Shown here piece after piece: positions 9,339-17,270 of a stretch of 55,142 nucleotides of DNA. How positions within the stretch are numbered: position 1 is the stretch's first letter; each line of letters opens with the position of its first letter. The position numbers were made by a program, and so were the translations under genes. The notes under the pieces are model-generated. The model had not been told where the DNA came from. It saw only the letters and a program-made list of their open reading frames with translations, and did not search any database. This DNA comes from Anaerolineae bacterium (GTDB lineage Bacteria > Chloroflexota > Anaerolineae > Aggregatilineales > Phototrophicaceae): positions 1-55,142 of the forward strand of contig JAJDXR010000088.1 in assembly GCA_022823165.1 (NCBI GenBank). The letters are read 5' to 3'.

Positions 9339-9459
9339 CGTTGCCAGGGCGCATTTGATAATACCGGCGCGACATGTTAGCTTATGCGGCAAGCGAAATC
9401 GGATTTGGCGCGTGAAACCGCCTGGGATGACCGGACCGACAAGACATACGGGTGATGTG

Positions 9460-10578
9460 ATGGCAGAAAATCAGAAACAGAGCAAAGAAGTACAGCTAGC
9501 GGCGCCCAAGGCGGGCGACGAAAAGTCGCGGATTACATTGCCGAATCTGATTGACATACAATATATGGATGACGCGGACAGCGGGCAGACGCAGCCTATG
9601 GAGGGCTACAACCCGCGTTACAAGAACATCGTCGATTATATCATCGGCGTCACGCATGAGATTTGGGAAGAGCATGGCATCGGCAAGCTATACGATTATT
9701 ACGCCAATACCGTGAAAATGCATACAGCCAGCGGATTGAAATACGGGCGCGAGGCGGTGATCGCGGCGACTATCGAATCTCAAGCGTCCTTCCCCGATCG
9801 GCGGCTGTATGGCGAAGAAGTGATCTGGGACGGCAACAATGTCGATGGCTTTTATACATCGCACCGGCTGCGGCACGAGGGAACCAATCGCGGCTGGACG
9901 CCCTATGGTCCGCCCACTGGCAAACGCGTCAGTTACCGCGCCATCGCCGACTGCGTCTGCGTGCAGGATATGATGGTGGAAGAATGGATCTCGCGCGATG
10001 AACTGACGCTGATTATGCAATTGGGCTTGAACCCGGCGCAGACCGCCAAAGAGATGGTCGCCAAAGAAAAGGACAGCGACTTGCAGCTGAGCGTCGCCGG
10101 CGATATTGACCACCGCGTAGGGCAGCTGCCGCCGGAGCCCTGGCCCGAAGCGCAATCCGAGCGCTTTAATCCGGAAGACTTCATCGGCCGCATGATGCAC
10201 GAGATATGGAATTGGAAGCTGCTCAATAAGGCGCGCGAGTATTATCACGAGAACTTCGTATTTGAGGGACCGTCCGGCCGTTCCTTCAAGGGCATCGGAG
10301 ATTTTCAGAGCTACACGCTGTCACTGCTCTCGCCCTTCCCCGATTTGTCCTTCCACTTCGATCACTTCTGCCATGTCGGTGATGAACAAGCGGGCTACCG
10401 CGTGGCGACGCGCTGGAGGATGCACGGCACGCATACGGGCTACGGCGTATATGGCGAGCCAAGCGGCAATCCCATCCGAATCATGGGCTTCAGCCATCAT
10501 TTGATACAGGACGGGCGCATCGCCGGCGAGTGGACCGTGTTTGACGAGTTCGTCTTGCTCAAGCAGATTTACGCTTGA
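9460..10578 (+). CDS. Double SnoaL-like (NTF2-fold) protein
   Basis: The 372-residue product has two SnoaL-like/NTF2-fold halves, at about residues 50-190 and 235-370. Repeated features are the opening helix with a tyrosine-rich segment (IGKLYDYYANTVKMHTASG; LNKAREYYHENFVFEGPSG), a PFPDLSF-type strand, and GxYGEPSG-GxPIRIMGFSHH-like loops. SnoaL-type domains bind small hydrophobic substrates and act as cyclases, hydrolases or isomerases; here the reaction is unknown. The ATG at 9460 is chosen because earlier in-frame codons lie in a repeat-containing gap; ATG 9427 is possible. It is followed by a paralog of almost equal length. Confidence 0.75.
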   Translation: MAENQKQSKEVQLAAPKAGDEKSRITLPNLIDIQYMDDADSGQTQPMEGYNPRYKNIVDYIIGVTHEIWEEHGIGKLYDYYANTVKMHTASGLKYGREAVIAATIESQASFPDRRLYGEEVIWDGNNVDGFYTSHRLRHEGTNRGWTPYGPPTGKRVSYRAIADCVCVQDMMVEEWISRDELTLIMQLGLNPAQTAKEMVAKEKDSDLQLSVAGDIDHRVGQLPPEPWPEAQSERFNPEDFIGRMMHEIWNWKLLNKAREYYHENFVFEGPSGRSFKGIGDFQSYTLSLLSPFPDLSFHFDHFCHVGDEQAGYRVATRWRMHGTHTGYGVYGEPSGNPIRIMGFSHHLIQDGRIAGEWTVFDEFVLLKQIYA

Positions 10579-10613
10579 GCGCTTGGGCTTTGCCAACGGA
10601 CCTGTGTGCATCT

Positions 10614-10659
10614 GGGCGGCTCACAGAGGCGCGGACACTGCCCGTCAGTCGCCCCTACA
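10614..10659. repeat. Palindromic interspersed repeat, long form
   Basis: The stretch GGGCGGCTCACAGAGGCGCG ... CCCGTCAGTCGCCCCTACA matches the copy at 39543-39591. It lies upstream of the second SnoaL-like gene, so upstream start codons of that reading frame are not real. Confidence 0.7.
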
Positions 10660-10692
10660 TTTTTGGCTGGTTTCGCGGATGGACGGCGGCTG

Positions 10693-11808
10693 ATGACAGA
10701 TACAGCGGATAAATACTTCACTTCAAGTTTCGAATACAGCCCGATTGAGCAAGCGCGGAATATCGCCAACAAACGCCGCGTGCTCGCGATCATGCGGGCG
10801 CTGGCGGAGGAGCCGGTCCAGCGTCTGCCCGAGATCGCGCGGGACGGGCTGGCGGCTGATATCGCGCTGCATGTTTCGCACCCCATCAACGAGCTCAACG
10901 GCATTGATGCCGGGCTGGAACAAGTGTGGCTGCCCTTGCGGCGGGCGCTGCCGGATATGGAACGCCGCGAACATTTCCTGGCCGGCGGGCGTTATCGCGA
11001 AGCCGACTGGGTGGCTTGTACGGGACACTACCTGGGCAACTTCGAGCGCGACCTGCTGGGCATCCCGGCCACGCGCGGCGCCGTCTGCCTGCGCTACTGC
11101 GAGGGGCATGAGTTACGCGGCGGCAAGATCATCAGGAGTTATCTCTTCCTCGATTTCCTGGACTTGATGCGGCAGGCGGGCTATTGGCCGCTGGCGCCGA
11201 GCCTGGGGCGGGAGATGCGCTGGCTGCCGCCGCGGACGCTGGACGGGGTCATCCTGACGCCGCAGGACGAAGCGCGCTCGCGCTGGACCATCGAGACGAT
11301 CCTCAAGATGCACACGGCGCTGGGTTATTACAGCGGCGAGCCGCCGACGCGCGCGGTGCTGGATGAAATGGAGCAGGCAAAGCATTGGCACAAAAACTTC
11401 ATCTGGTATGGACCAGCCGGGATTGGCACAGCGCGCGGCTTGCGGCGCTACGAAGATTATCATCAGATCCCCTTTCTGACGGCTTTTCCCGACCGCGGCG
11501 GCTCGGCGCAGGGGCACTTCATCCGCATAGGAGACGGACATTACGCGGTAACCGGCGGTTGGGGCTACTTGCGGGCGACGCACAGCGGCGGGCAGCTCTT
11601 CGGCATACCAGCCACCGGCAAGCGGCTCAAGATGCGGGTGATGGATTTTTATCGCTGCGACGACGAGACAATCGTGGAAAATTGGGTGCCGATCGATGTG
11701 CCGCATTTGCTGCTGCAGATGGGCGTGGATGTCTTCGGGCGCATGCGCCATCAGTTCCGGCAGCAAGGGGCGCTAAGCGCCAGCCAGTGGCTGGTGGCGA
11801 ATTGTTAG
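10693..11808 (+). CDS. Second double SnoaL-like (NTF2-fold) protein
   Basis: The 371-residue product is a diverged paralog of the preceding gene with the same two-domain layout. Its second half has WHKNFIWYGPAGIG, FLTAFPDRGG and GIPATGKRLKMRVMDFYR, typical SnoaL strands. The first half begins LEQVWLPLRRALPDMERREH. The ATG at 10693 is chosen because the region before it is an interspersed repeat. The two genes could work as a heteromer or on successive substrates; this is inference. Neighbouring oxidase and racemase genes suggest a catabolic unit, but the gaps (187 and 114 bp) hold repeats, so co-transcription is uncertain. Confidence 0.75.
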   Translation: MTDTADKYFTSSFEYSPIEQARNIANKRRVLAIMRALAEEPVQRLPEIARDGLAADIALHVSHPINELNGIDAGLEQVWLPLRRALPDMERREHFLAGGRYREADWVACTGHYLGNFERDLLGIPATRGAVCLRYCEGHELRGGKIIRSYLFLDFLDLMRQAGYWPLAPSLGREMRWLPPRTLDGVILTPQDEARSRWTIETILKMHTALGYYSGEPPTRAVLDEMEQAKHWHKNFIWYGPAGIGTARGLRRYEDYHQIPFLTAFPDRGGSAQGHFIRIGDGHYAVTGGWGYLRATHSGGQLFGIPATGKRLKMRVMDFYRCDDETIVENWVPIDVPHLLLQMGVDVFGRMRHQFRQQGALSASQWLVANC

Positions 11809-11833
11809 CCACAGAGGCGCAGAGCCACAGAAG
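11809..11833. repeat. CACAGAG-type interspersed repeat
   Basis: CCACAGAGGCGCAGAGCCACAG directly follows the SnoaL gene stop codon and abuts the left end of the MITE-like element. Confidence 0.6.
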
Positions 11834-12031
11834 TAGTTCCAAGTAAGTCCTGCAACAGAATCAATGAAACACGGACAACACAAAATGATCGAAAACTGTA
11901 GGGGCGTTTCGTTGAAACGCCCGATAATCGCCGCATGAGCAACATCGGCGGGCAGCGAGCTTTTCCGACGGGCGGCTCAGCGAGCCGCCCCTACGGACTT
12001 CGTTATGTTGCAGGACTTACTTGGAACTACT
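11832..12031. mobile_element. MITE-like element with perfect 26-bp terminal inverted repeats
   Basis: Positions 11832-11857 (starting AGTAGTTCCAAGTAAGTCC) are exactly the reverse complement of 12006-12031 (ending GGACTTACTTGGAACTACT). The 148-bp interior has no reading frame of note. It contains two hairpins of the palindromic family (11897-11922, arms GGGCGTTTC / GAAACGCCC; 11970-11994, arms GGGCGGCTC / GAGCCGCCC). No target-site duplication is obvious. A diverged relative is at 14635-14776. It probably depends on a transposase elsewhere in the genome. Confidence 0.7.
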
Positions 12032-12040
12032 GAGAAAAAT

Positions 12041-12113
12041 TGTAGGGGCGAGCCTTGGCTCGCCCGAAGTCGCCACGATGGTTGCGGCGGGCGCGCTGAT
12101 AGCTCGCCCCTAC
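12041..12113. repeat. Two palindromic interspersed repeats
   Basis: The first copy (12041-12065) is TGTAGG followed by arms GGCGAGCC / GGCTCGCC. The second (12087-12113) is a degenerate reverse-oriented copy ending CTCGCCCCTACA. They fill the gap between the MITE-like element and the epimerase gene end. Confidence 0.8.
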
Positions 12114-12133
12114 ATATTGTCCGGTGAGAGGGG

Positions 12134-12682
12134 CTATCGCGGCTGGGCATCGGCGGGGATGTCGGCGATAAGGGGATTGTTCAAGTCGCGCTGCGAAAGC
12201 GCCGGATTCGCCAGCCCCCAGTCGATATTGGTCTGCGGGTCATTCCAGGCGATGCCGTATTCGTCCGCGCCGCCGTTGTAATAATTGTTGACGATGTAGA
12301 TCAGGGTGCAGTCGCTCAGCGCCACGAAGCCATGCGCCACGCCCTCCGGGATGAAGAGCCCGAGCAAATTGTCGCCGCCCATGTCGATGGTGGCGGAGGC
12401 CAGATAGGTGGGCGACGAGCGGCGCAGATCGACCAGGCCGGCGCGGATGCTGCCGCTGAGGGCGCACCAGTAATCGACCTGCTTGAAGTGATAATGCAGG
12501 CCGCGCAAGACGCCGGCGCTGCTGTCGCTGCGGTTGCTCTGCAGACGCTCCCAATTGGCTTGCGGGAACCACTCGGCGCGGAAGGTCTCCATGAAGCGAC
12601 CGCGCTCGTCGCCGAAGGGCTCAAGCGGCACGGTCTGTACGCCGGCAATGGGCGCGAAGGGCTGGGCGGGTGATGTGGTCAT
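12134..12682 (-). CDS. rfbC: dTDP-4-dehydrorhamnose 3,5-epimerase family protein (RmlC-like)
   Basis: This 182-residue cupin enzyme matches RmlC in length and motifs. These are FGDERGRFMETFR (residues 23-35), the catalytic histidine region GVLRGLHYH (His63), the IPEGVAHGFVAL strand (111-122), the tyrosine-rich NNYYNGGADEYGIAWND (132-148), and D-W-G-L-A-N-P near the end. It would epimerise C3 and C5 of the 4-keto sugar in dTDP-rhamnose synthesis in the cytosol. The other rml genes are not in the window, so it is an orphan here. Relatives with altered specificity exist, so the sugar is not certain. Confidence 0.87.
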   Translation of the reverse strand: MTTSPAQPFAPIAGVQTVPLEPFGDERGRFMETFRAEWFPQANWERLQSNRSDSSAGVLRGLHYHFKQVDYWCALSGSIRAGLVDLRRSSPTYLASATIDMGGDNLLGLFIPEGVAHGFVALSDCTLIYIVNNYYNGGADEYGIAWNDPQTNIDWGLANPALSQRDLNNPLIADIPADAQPR

Positions 12683-12710
12683 GGGTCAATCCCTGTTGAC
12701 AGGGTGGTCG

Positions 12711-14528
12711 TCAAAGGCCCAATACACGATAAGCAAACCCAAGCATCAGCTCCTGATGTTTGATCTGCTCCTCAACCGCCAGCGAGCCGTGCCCGGCGTC
12801 GAACCAGTAGATGTCTATCGACTTGCCCAGCTCCTTCAGCCGCTTTTCGTAGACTTGCATTTGACGGGCGGGGCATCGGGTGTCGTTCTCGCCTTGCAGC
12901 ACCAGGATGGGCGCTTCGATGTCCGCCGCGTAGGTGATTGGCGAGGCTTTGCGGTGGGCTTCCGGCTTCTCGTCGGGCGTACCTCCGAACATACTGCGCT
13001 GATAGCCGCGCAGTGTACCAGCCTGGTCTTCATACATCAGCCGCCAATCAGCGATGGCGACGATGGCCATACCGCCGGCGAAGAGTTCCGGCTTACGACC
13101 TAGCGCTTGCAGGGTCAGGTAGCCGCCGTAGGAGCCGCCGGTTTTGAGCAAGGCGCCAGGCTGGGCGATGCCCTCCGCCAGCAGCCAGTCGACGCCGGCG
13201 GCGATGTCATCCACTTCCAGGTCGCCCAGGTTGCCGTCGATGGCGTGTTGGAAATCGTATCCGAAAGTGGTCGAGCCGCGATAGTTGAGGCTAAAGAAAG
13301 CGAAACCGTGATCGAGCCAGGCTTGGGCGTCCGGCTTCCAGGTGTTGGTCTGCACGGCCGTGGGCCCGCCATGCGTATGCACGATGGTCGGGAAAGGACC
13401 ATCGCCGGGCGGGGTCGCCAGCCAGGCTTGAATCTGCGCGCCGCCGCTGGAGAGGTAGCTGACCGAGCGCCAAGGGATGCCGGCCGGTACGTCTACTGCA
13501 AGATCAATGACCTGGCGTCGGATAGCGCCGCTTTCGGTGTCGAGTTCCAGCAAGCGCGTGGGCGCGGTCGAATCGGTCAGGTGCAGCTGCAGCGCGCCGT
13601 CGGCCAGGAAGCCGCTGCCCGGGCTGAGTACGCCGGGCGGCGCATCAAGCTTGCGCGCGCGCCCCGCGGCGATGTCGTAGACATAGAGCGTGTGCCGGGC
13701 TTGGTGGACCTGGTGCAGCAGCAGCCTCCAAGCCTCCGGCGACCAATGCCAGACTTTGACATCGCCCTGGAAATGCTCGCAGGCGATATCCTGGCGCTCG
13801 CCGCTGGAGGGATGCCAGATGAAGGGCCGGTGGTAGCCGCCGGCGCTGGACGAGCCAGCAAGGCGCAGATCGCCCGGCACGGGCGAGAAGCCGCAGATAT
13901 CGGTTCCGCTGCCCGCGCCGTCCCAGAGTTCGGCGATCAGCGCGCCGCTCTCCACATCGTAGGCTTCGAGCGCGTATTCGGCCACGCCGGTCTTTTCGGT
14001 CGAGGCGATGACGGCGATCTCGGCCGCCTGCGACAAGTAGGGACCGAAGGAGAGCGATTTTTTGCTATGGGCGAAACGCGGCTGATCCATTGGGTCCGCG
14101 GCGTATACATAGGCGTGGAAGCCGTCATCGTCGACCGCCATGAAACCGAGCGCGTTGCCGGCCTGGCTTTCGTTGATGCTATGCGAGGCGTAATCGGGCA
14201 AATCGGGACTGATGTCCCGCGCCTCGCCGCCGCTGAAAGGCAGGCTGACGTAGTGCCCGATCTCATCGCCGCCCTTATCGCGCAGGTAGTAGACGCGTTC
14301 GCCATCGGCGGAGATGGCGCCATGGGCGACGCCGGCGGCCTCGTCCGTGAGTTGGCGCAGGTCGTCGCTGGATGTGTCCCAAGCGTAGAGTTGATAGACG
14401 CCGTCTTTGTTGCTGGCGACCAAGCCGCGCCGGGGCTTGAGCGAGGCCCGTAGCGACCAGGCCAGCGCCGGCGCGCGAAAGCGTTTTTTCCAAGGCGCGT
14501 CCGCGCTGAGATCAAGCGGGTTGAGCAT
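12711..14528 (-). CDS. S9 family serine peptidase (acylaminoacyl-peptidase type)
   Basis: The 605-residue protein has an N-terminal beta-propeller (about 1-340, e.g. RGLVASNKDGVYQLYAWD, GAISADGERVYYLRD). This is followed by an alpha/beta-hydrolase domain with Ser466 in TGGSYGGYLTL, Asp549 in GENDTRCP and His580 in DAGHGSLA. HTHGGPTAV marks the oxyanion region. Such enzymes release N-acylated residues or short peptides; the propeller limits access to small substrates. There is no signal peptide, so it is cytosolic. A promoter is readable just upstream (14570-14598), so it appears to be transcribed on its own. Confidence 0.9.
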   Translation of the reverse strand: MLNPLDLSADAPWKKRFRAPALAWSLRASLKPRRGLVASNKDGVYQLYAWDTSSDDLRQLTDEAAGVAHGAISADGERVYYLRDKGGDEIGHYVSLPFSGGEARDISPDLPDYASHSINESQAGNALGFMAVDDDGFHAYVYAADPMDQPRFAHSKKSLSFGPYLSQAAEIAVIASTEKTGVAEYALEAYDVESGALIAELWDGAGSGTDICGFSPVPGDLRLAGSSSAGGYHRPFIWHPSSGERQDIACEHFQGDVKVWHWSPEAWRLLLHQVHQARHTLYVYDIAAGRARKLDAPPGVLSPGSGFLADGALQLHLTDSTAPTRLLELDTESGAIRRQVIDLAVDVPAGIPWRSVSYLSSGGAQIQAWLATPPGDGPFPTIVHTHGGPTAVQTNTWKPDAQAWLDHGFAFFSLNYRGSTTFGYDFQHAIDGNLGDLEVDDIAAGVDWLLAEGIAQPGALLKTGGSYGGYLTLQALGRKPELFAGGMAIVAIADWRLMYEDQAGTLRGYQRSMFGGTPDEKPEAHRKASPITYAADIEAPILVLQGENDTRCPARQMQVYEKRLKELGKSIDIYWFDAGHGSLAVEEQIKHQELMLGFAYRVLGL

Positions 14529-14569
14529 AACACTTGCCTTTCATGATGGCTGCTACAGGTCGCAAGCTG

Positions 14570-14598
14570 ATAATAGTGGCAGCCTCCGCCCGGTTCAA
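14570..14598 (-). promoter_or_regulatory. Sigma70-like promoter for the S9 peptidase gene
   Basis: On the minus strand TTGAAC (14598-14593) and TATTAT (14575-14570) are separated by 17 bp. Transcription would start near 14563, about 35 nt before the ATG. Confidence 0.55.
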
Positions 14599-14634
14599 TG
14601 GATGAGGTCGCCATTCGCGACGACCAAGGACACA

Positions 14635-14776
14635 AGTAATTCTAAGATAGTAATGATAATGACTGTGCTATGAAACATTTCGTCAACATAATCGAAACGC
14701 TGTAGGCGCGAGCCTTGGCTCGCCCGCTCTCGAACAGACTTCCATTCAATTTTCGCATAACTAACTTGGTTCTACT
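14635..14776. mobile_element. Diverged MITE-like element
   Basis: The 21-bp ends 14635-14655 and 14756-14776 are imperfect inverted repeats (15 of 21 match). They follow the same pattern, AGTA-nnn-C-n-AAG-n-TAGT, as the element at 11832. A palindromic repeat (14701-14725) lies inside. The right half (14701-14780) also resembles 48129-48205. Confidence 0.5.
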
Positions 14777-15219
14777 AAGGAGGTAACAACGGACTTGGAC
14801 AGAGGGAGAGCCGCACAATTGATCTTTTGCACCCAATCAAATGAGTACGCCGAGGCGACCTGCGTAGCCGGGCGGGAAAATGTAATTCGGAGCAATCGGC
14901 CGCGCCAGCAGAGCAATCGCGCCAAAATCAGGTTATGTCGATTGCAACATAATTCTAGCGATTTGTAGGGGCGACTCGGTGAGTCGCCCACGAAATTGCC
15001 TTGGATATTGCGGGCGTTTCAGCGCTGCGCGTAGACACAGCAGGTCAAACGCCCCACCATCACCTGGGTTTTTTGCGAAAATGCGAAGAAAACTCGGTGT
15101 ACTCGGTGGTAAAAATAATCTGGCGCGATTGCTCGGCGTCGCCAGCATGTCACCTAGACCTGTGGCGGATTGTCGGTCATAATTGGGCGAGAGCGATCGC
15201 TTTTTTGAGGAGGACGGCA
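14777..15219. other. Repeat-rich intergenic stretch
   Basis: This gap holds a palindromic repeat (14964-14989, arms GGCGACTC / GAGTCGCC), a long palindromic form (15011-15055, GGGCGTTTC ... GTCAAACGCCCC) and a TGTACTCGGTGG repeat (15098-15137). I see no convincing gene until the small reading frame at 15220. Confidence 0.7.
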
Positions 15220-15411
15220 ATGGCGATAGCGGTGATGGCTGTGATTATCCTGTTGAATATCGCGCTGCTGCTGGCGGTGATGCGCATCGGCACGATGGAG
15301 GATTTCCATAGCGAAGTCGCGGCGGAAGATTCGTCAGCGGTCCTGGCTTGGCGGGCGCGCCTGGCAGCCCGCGAGCAAGTCCAAGCCCCCTCCGAAGACA
15401 GCGGCAGCTAA
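15220..15411 (+). CDS. Small single-pass membrane protein, 63 residues
   Basis: The reading frame begins at an ATG preceded by GAGGAGG 5 nt away, a strong ribosome-binding site. The product has one membrane segment (residues 2-22, AIAVMAVIILLNIALLLAVM) and a charged tail with no known motif. It ends 21 nt before the glycosyltransferase start, so the two may be co-transcribed. Family and function are not recognised. Confidence 0.6.
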   Translation: MAIAVMAVIILLNIALLLAVMRIGTMEDFHSEVAAEDSSAVLAWRARLAAREQVQAPSEDSGS

Positions 15412-15432
15412 ATCCGGCGCAAGCCTCGGCGC

Positions 15433-16539
15433 ATGCGGATTGGCCTGATTACCTCCGACCTTAGCACCAAAAACGGCTGGGCAAATTACAGCCTGAATCT
15501 GATTCGGCAGTTGCGGGCGCGCGGGCAGGCCGTGACGGTCGTCTGCGCGCGCAATAGTCCGCCGGTTGATTTTGAGACCCATGCCCTGCTGCCTGCGGTC
15601 GCGCCGCCGGAGCGGCACAGTTTCCTCAAGGCTATGCGACAGGCGCCGCGAATTCGGCGTCTGCTGCGCGACTGCGATGTCATCCACAGCACCATTGAGC
15701 CCTACGCGATTCTGGCGGCGGCCATAGCCGGGCGGCGACCGCTGGTCGTCACGGCGCACGGCAGCTACGTCAATTTACCGCGCCTGCGCCGTTTTCCGCT
15801 GGCGCAGCTTTACCGGCGAGCCTTTGAGCGCGCGGAATTGGTTTGCGTCAGCCGGCATACGGCGCAGGTGGCGCAGTCGCTGCTGCGCAAGGCGCGCGCG
15901 CATGTCATCAGCAACGGACTGGACGCGGCCCCTTACCGGCAGCGCCCGACTATAGATGTCGTGAAAACCGCGCCCACCGTGGTCACAGTAGGCGAGATCA
16001 AGCCGCGCAAGGGCACGCTGCAATTGGTGGAGGCCATGGCGGCGGTGCGCGAGCGGCTGCCGGATGCGCAATGCCTGATCATGGGCAATCCGCAAGAAGG
16101 CAGCGCCTACACCCGGCGGGTGCGCGCAACCATCGACCGCCTGGGGCTGGCGCAGAATGTGAAGATTTTGGGTTTCGTCGAGGGGGAGCTTATGCGCGCC
16201 TGGCTGGCGGCGGCGGATGTTTTCGCGCTGCCAGCGCTGAATGACGGCTGGTATTTCGAGGGATTCGGCCTGTCCCTGCTGGAGGCGAGCGCGGCCGGCA
16301 CGGCTGTAATCGGCACGGACAACTGCGGCGTGGCGGATGCCATCGACGATGGCGTGACCGGCTTGGTCATCCCGCAGGCGCAGGTGGCGGAGGCGCTGCC
16401 GCGGACGCTGCTTGAATTGCTAAGCGACCCGGGCAAGTCAGCGCGCATGGGAGCGGCCGGACGCGAATACGCGCAAGCGCAGACCTGGGAGCGCGTGGCT
16501 GAGCAAGTGGTCGAGGTCTATCGCCGCGCGCTGCGCTAG
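15433..16539 (+). CDS. Glycosyltransferase family 4 (GT-B) protein
   Basis: The 368-residue protein has the GT4 layout. The N-terminal acceptor half carries ITSDLSTKNGWANYSLNL (residues 4-21) and VVTAHGSYVNLPRL. The C-terminal donor half carries VGEIKPRKGTLQLVEAM and the EX7E-like nucleotide-sugar site FEGFGLSLLEASAAG. It would transfer a sugar from an activated donor at the cytosolic face in capsule, lipid or exopolysaccharide assembly. There is no membrane segment. Its stop codon interleaves with the stop of the convergent methyltransferase gene, so there is no room for a conventional terminator. Substrate is not predictable. Confidence 0.85.
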   Translation: MRIGLITSDLSTKNGWANYSLNLIRQLRARGQAVTVVCARNSPPVDFETHALLPAVAPPERHSFLKAMRQAPRIRRLLRDCDVIHSTIEPYAILAAAIAGRRPLVVTAHGSYVNLPRLRRFPLAQLYRRAFERAELVCVSRHTAQVAQSLLRKARAHVISNGLDAAPYRQRPTIDVVKTAPTVVTVGEIKPRKGTLQLVEAMAAVRERLPDAQCLIMGNPQEGSAYTRRVRATIDRLGLAQNVKILGFVEGELMRAWLAAADVFALPALNDGWYFEGFGLSLLEASAAGTAVIGTDNCGVADAIDDGVTGLVIPQAQVAEALPRTLLELLSDPGKSARMGAAGREYAQAQTWERVAEQVVEVYRRALR

Positions 16540-17222
16540 CTCGCTTTGAGGCCGTCGGCGTATAGAAAGAAGTCTGGCGTGGTCGCAGCTTCGATAGCGA
16601 AACCGTGTCCGCGCAGGATGGCGCTGAGCGCCGCCGGTTCGTAATAGATTTTCACGATATCGAAGCGGCGGCCGTCTTTGAGCACACGCTTTTGCAGGTC
16701 TTGGCCGAGGTCTTCCGCGCCGGTATGAGACGTGGCGAGATCAGGCGCGCGCGAATCGACGAGGAAAAGCCGGCCGCCGGGCTTCAGCGCGGCGTTAACG
16801 GCGTCGAGGAAAGCCGCCAGTTTTTCAGCGGGCACGTGGCTCAGCCAAAAGCCAAAGAACACCAGGTCGTATTGCCGCTGCGGCCGCCACTCGAATAGGT
16901 CCACCTGCTGATAATCCACGCGGTCCGACTGAAGTTTGGCGCGATTGATGTTGATCATCTCGGGCGAGGCGTCCAGGGCGGTCACGCGCTGGCCGATCTG
17001 GATCAGCTCGCCGGTCCAGATGCCGGTGCCTGGCGCCAGCTCCAGAATATGCCCGAAGCCCGATTGGCTATGCAATTGGTCGCGGACTTGCTGAGCTTCC
17101 GCTTCCCATTGGCGCGTATGCTCCGCGCCGCGGTCATAACGGCCCAAGCGGTAGAACCATTCGTCATATTCGGGCGCGCGAGCGCGGTAGTAGTCGATTT
17201 GATGCTGCAGCAGCTCGGTCAT
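16536..17222 (-). CDS. Class I SAM-dependent methyltransferase
   Basis: The 228-residue protein carries motif I (ILELAPGTGIWTGEL, about residues 59-73), the acidic post-I residue in VTALDASPEM, and a motif IV-like LVFFGFWLSHVPAEKL. It matches the small Methyltransf_25/11-type fold without an added substrate domain. The start has a weak ribosome-binding site. It is convergent with the GT4 gene (4-nt overlap) and downstream of the sulfatase gene. Target molecule unknown; a small-molecule or lipid target is likely from its size. Confidence 0.8.
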   Translation of the reverse strand: MTELLQHQIDYYRARAPEYDEWFYRLGRYDRGAEHTRQWEAEAQQVRDQLHSQSGFGHILELAPGTGIWTGELIQIGQRVTALDASPEMININRAKLQSDRVDYQQVDLFEWRPQRQYDLVFFGFWLSHVPAEKLAAFLDAVNAALKPGGRLFLVDSRAPDLATSHTGAEDLGQDLQKRVLKDGRRFDIVKIYYEPAALSAILRGHGFAIEAATTPDFFLYADGLKAS

Positions 17223-17242
17223 TATTGTTCCTGTTTACGTTT

Positions 17243-17270
17243 CGGTCGACCTGATAGGTCGCCCCTACAT
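17243..17270. repeat. Palindromic interspersed repeat
   Basis: CGGTCGACCTGATAGGTCG is followed by CCCCTACA, in the reverse orientation of the family. It lies in the 42-bp gap between the methyltransferase and sulfatase genes and touches the sulfatase stop region. Confidence 0.7.

Noticed and set aside
13107..14453. Long open frame antisense to the S9 peptidase gene
   Set aside because: It lies entirely opposite a gene with an intact catalytic triad, has no family features, and is explained by GC-rich codon structure. The same applies to the antisense frames at 17049-18383, 18519-19559, 22069-23232, 30508-32223, 45124-46365 and 52342-53793.
14581..14640. CGGTTCAATGG resembling a tRNA T-arm
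   Set aside because: No acceptor stem, D-arm or anticodon arm could be paired around it. The sequence fits the -35 element of the S9 peptidase promoter instead.
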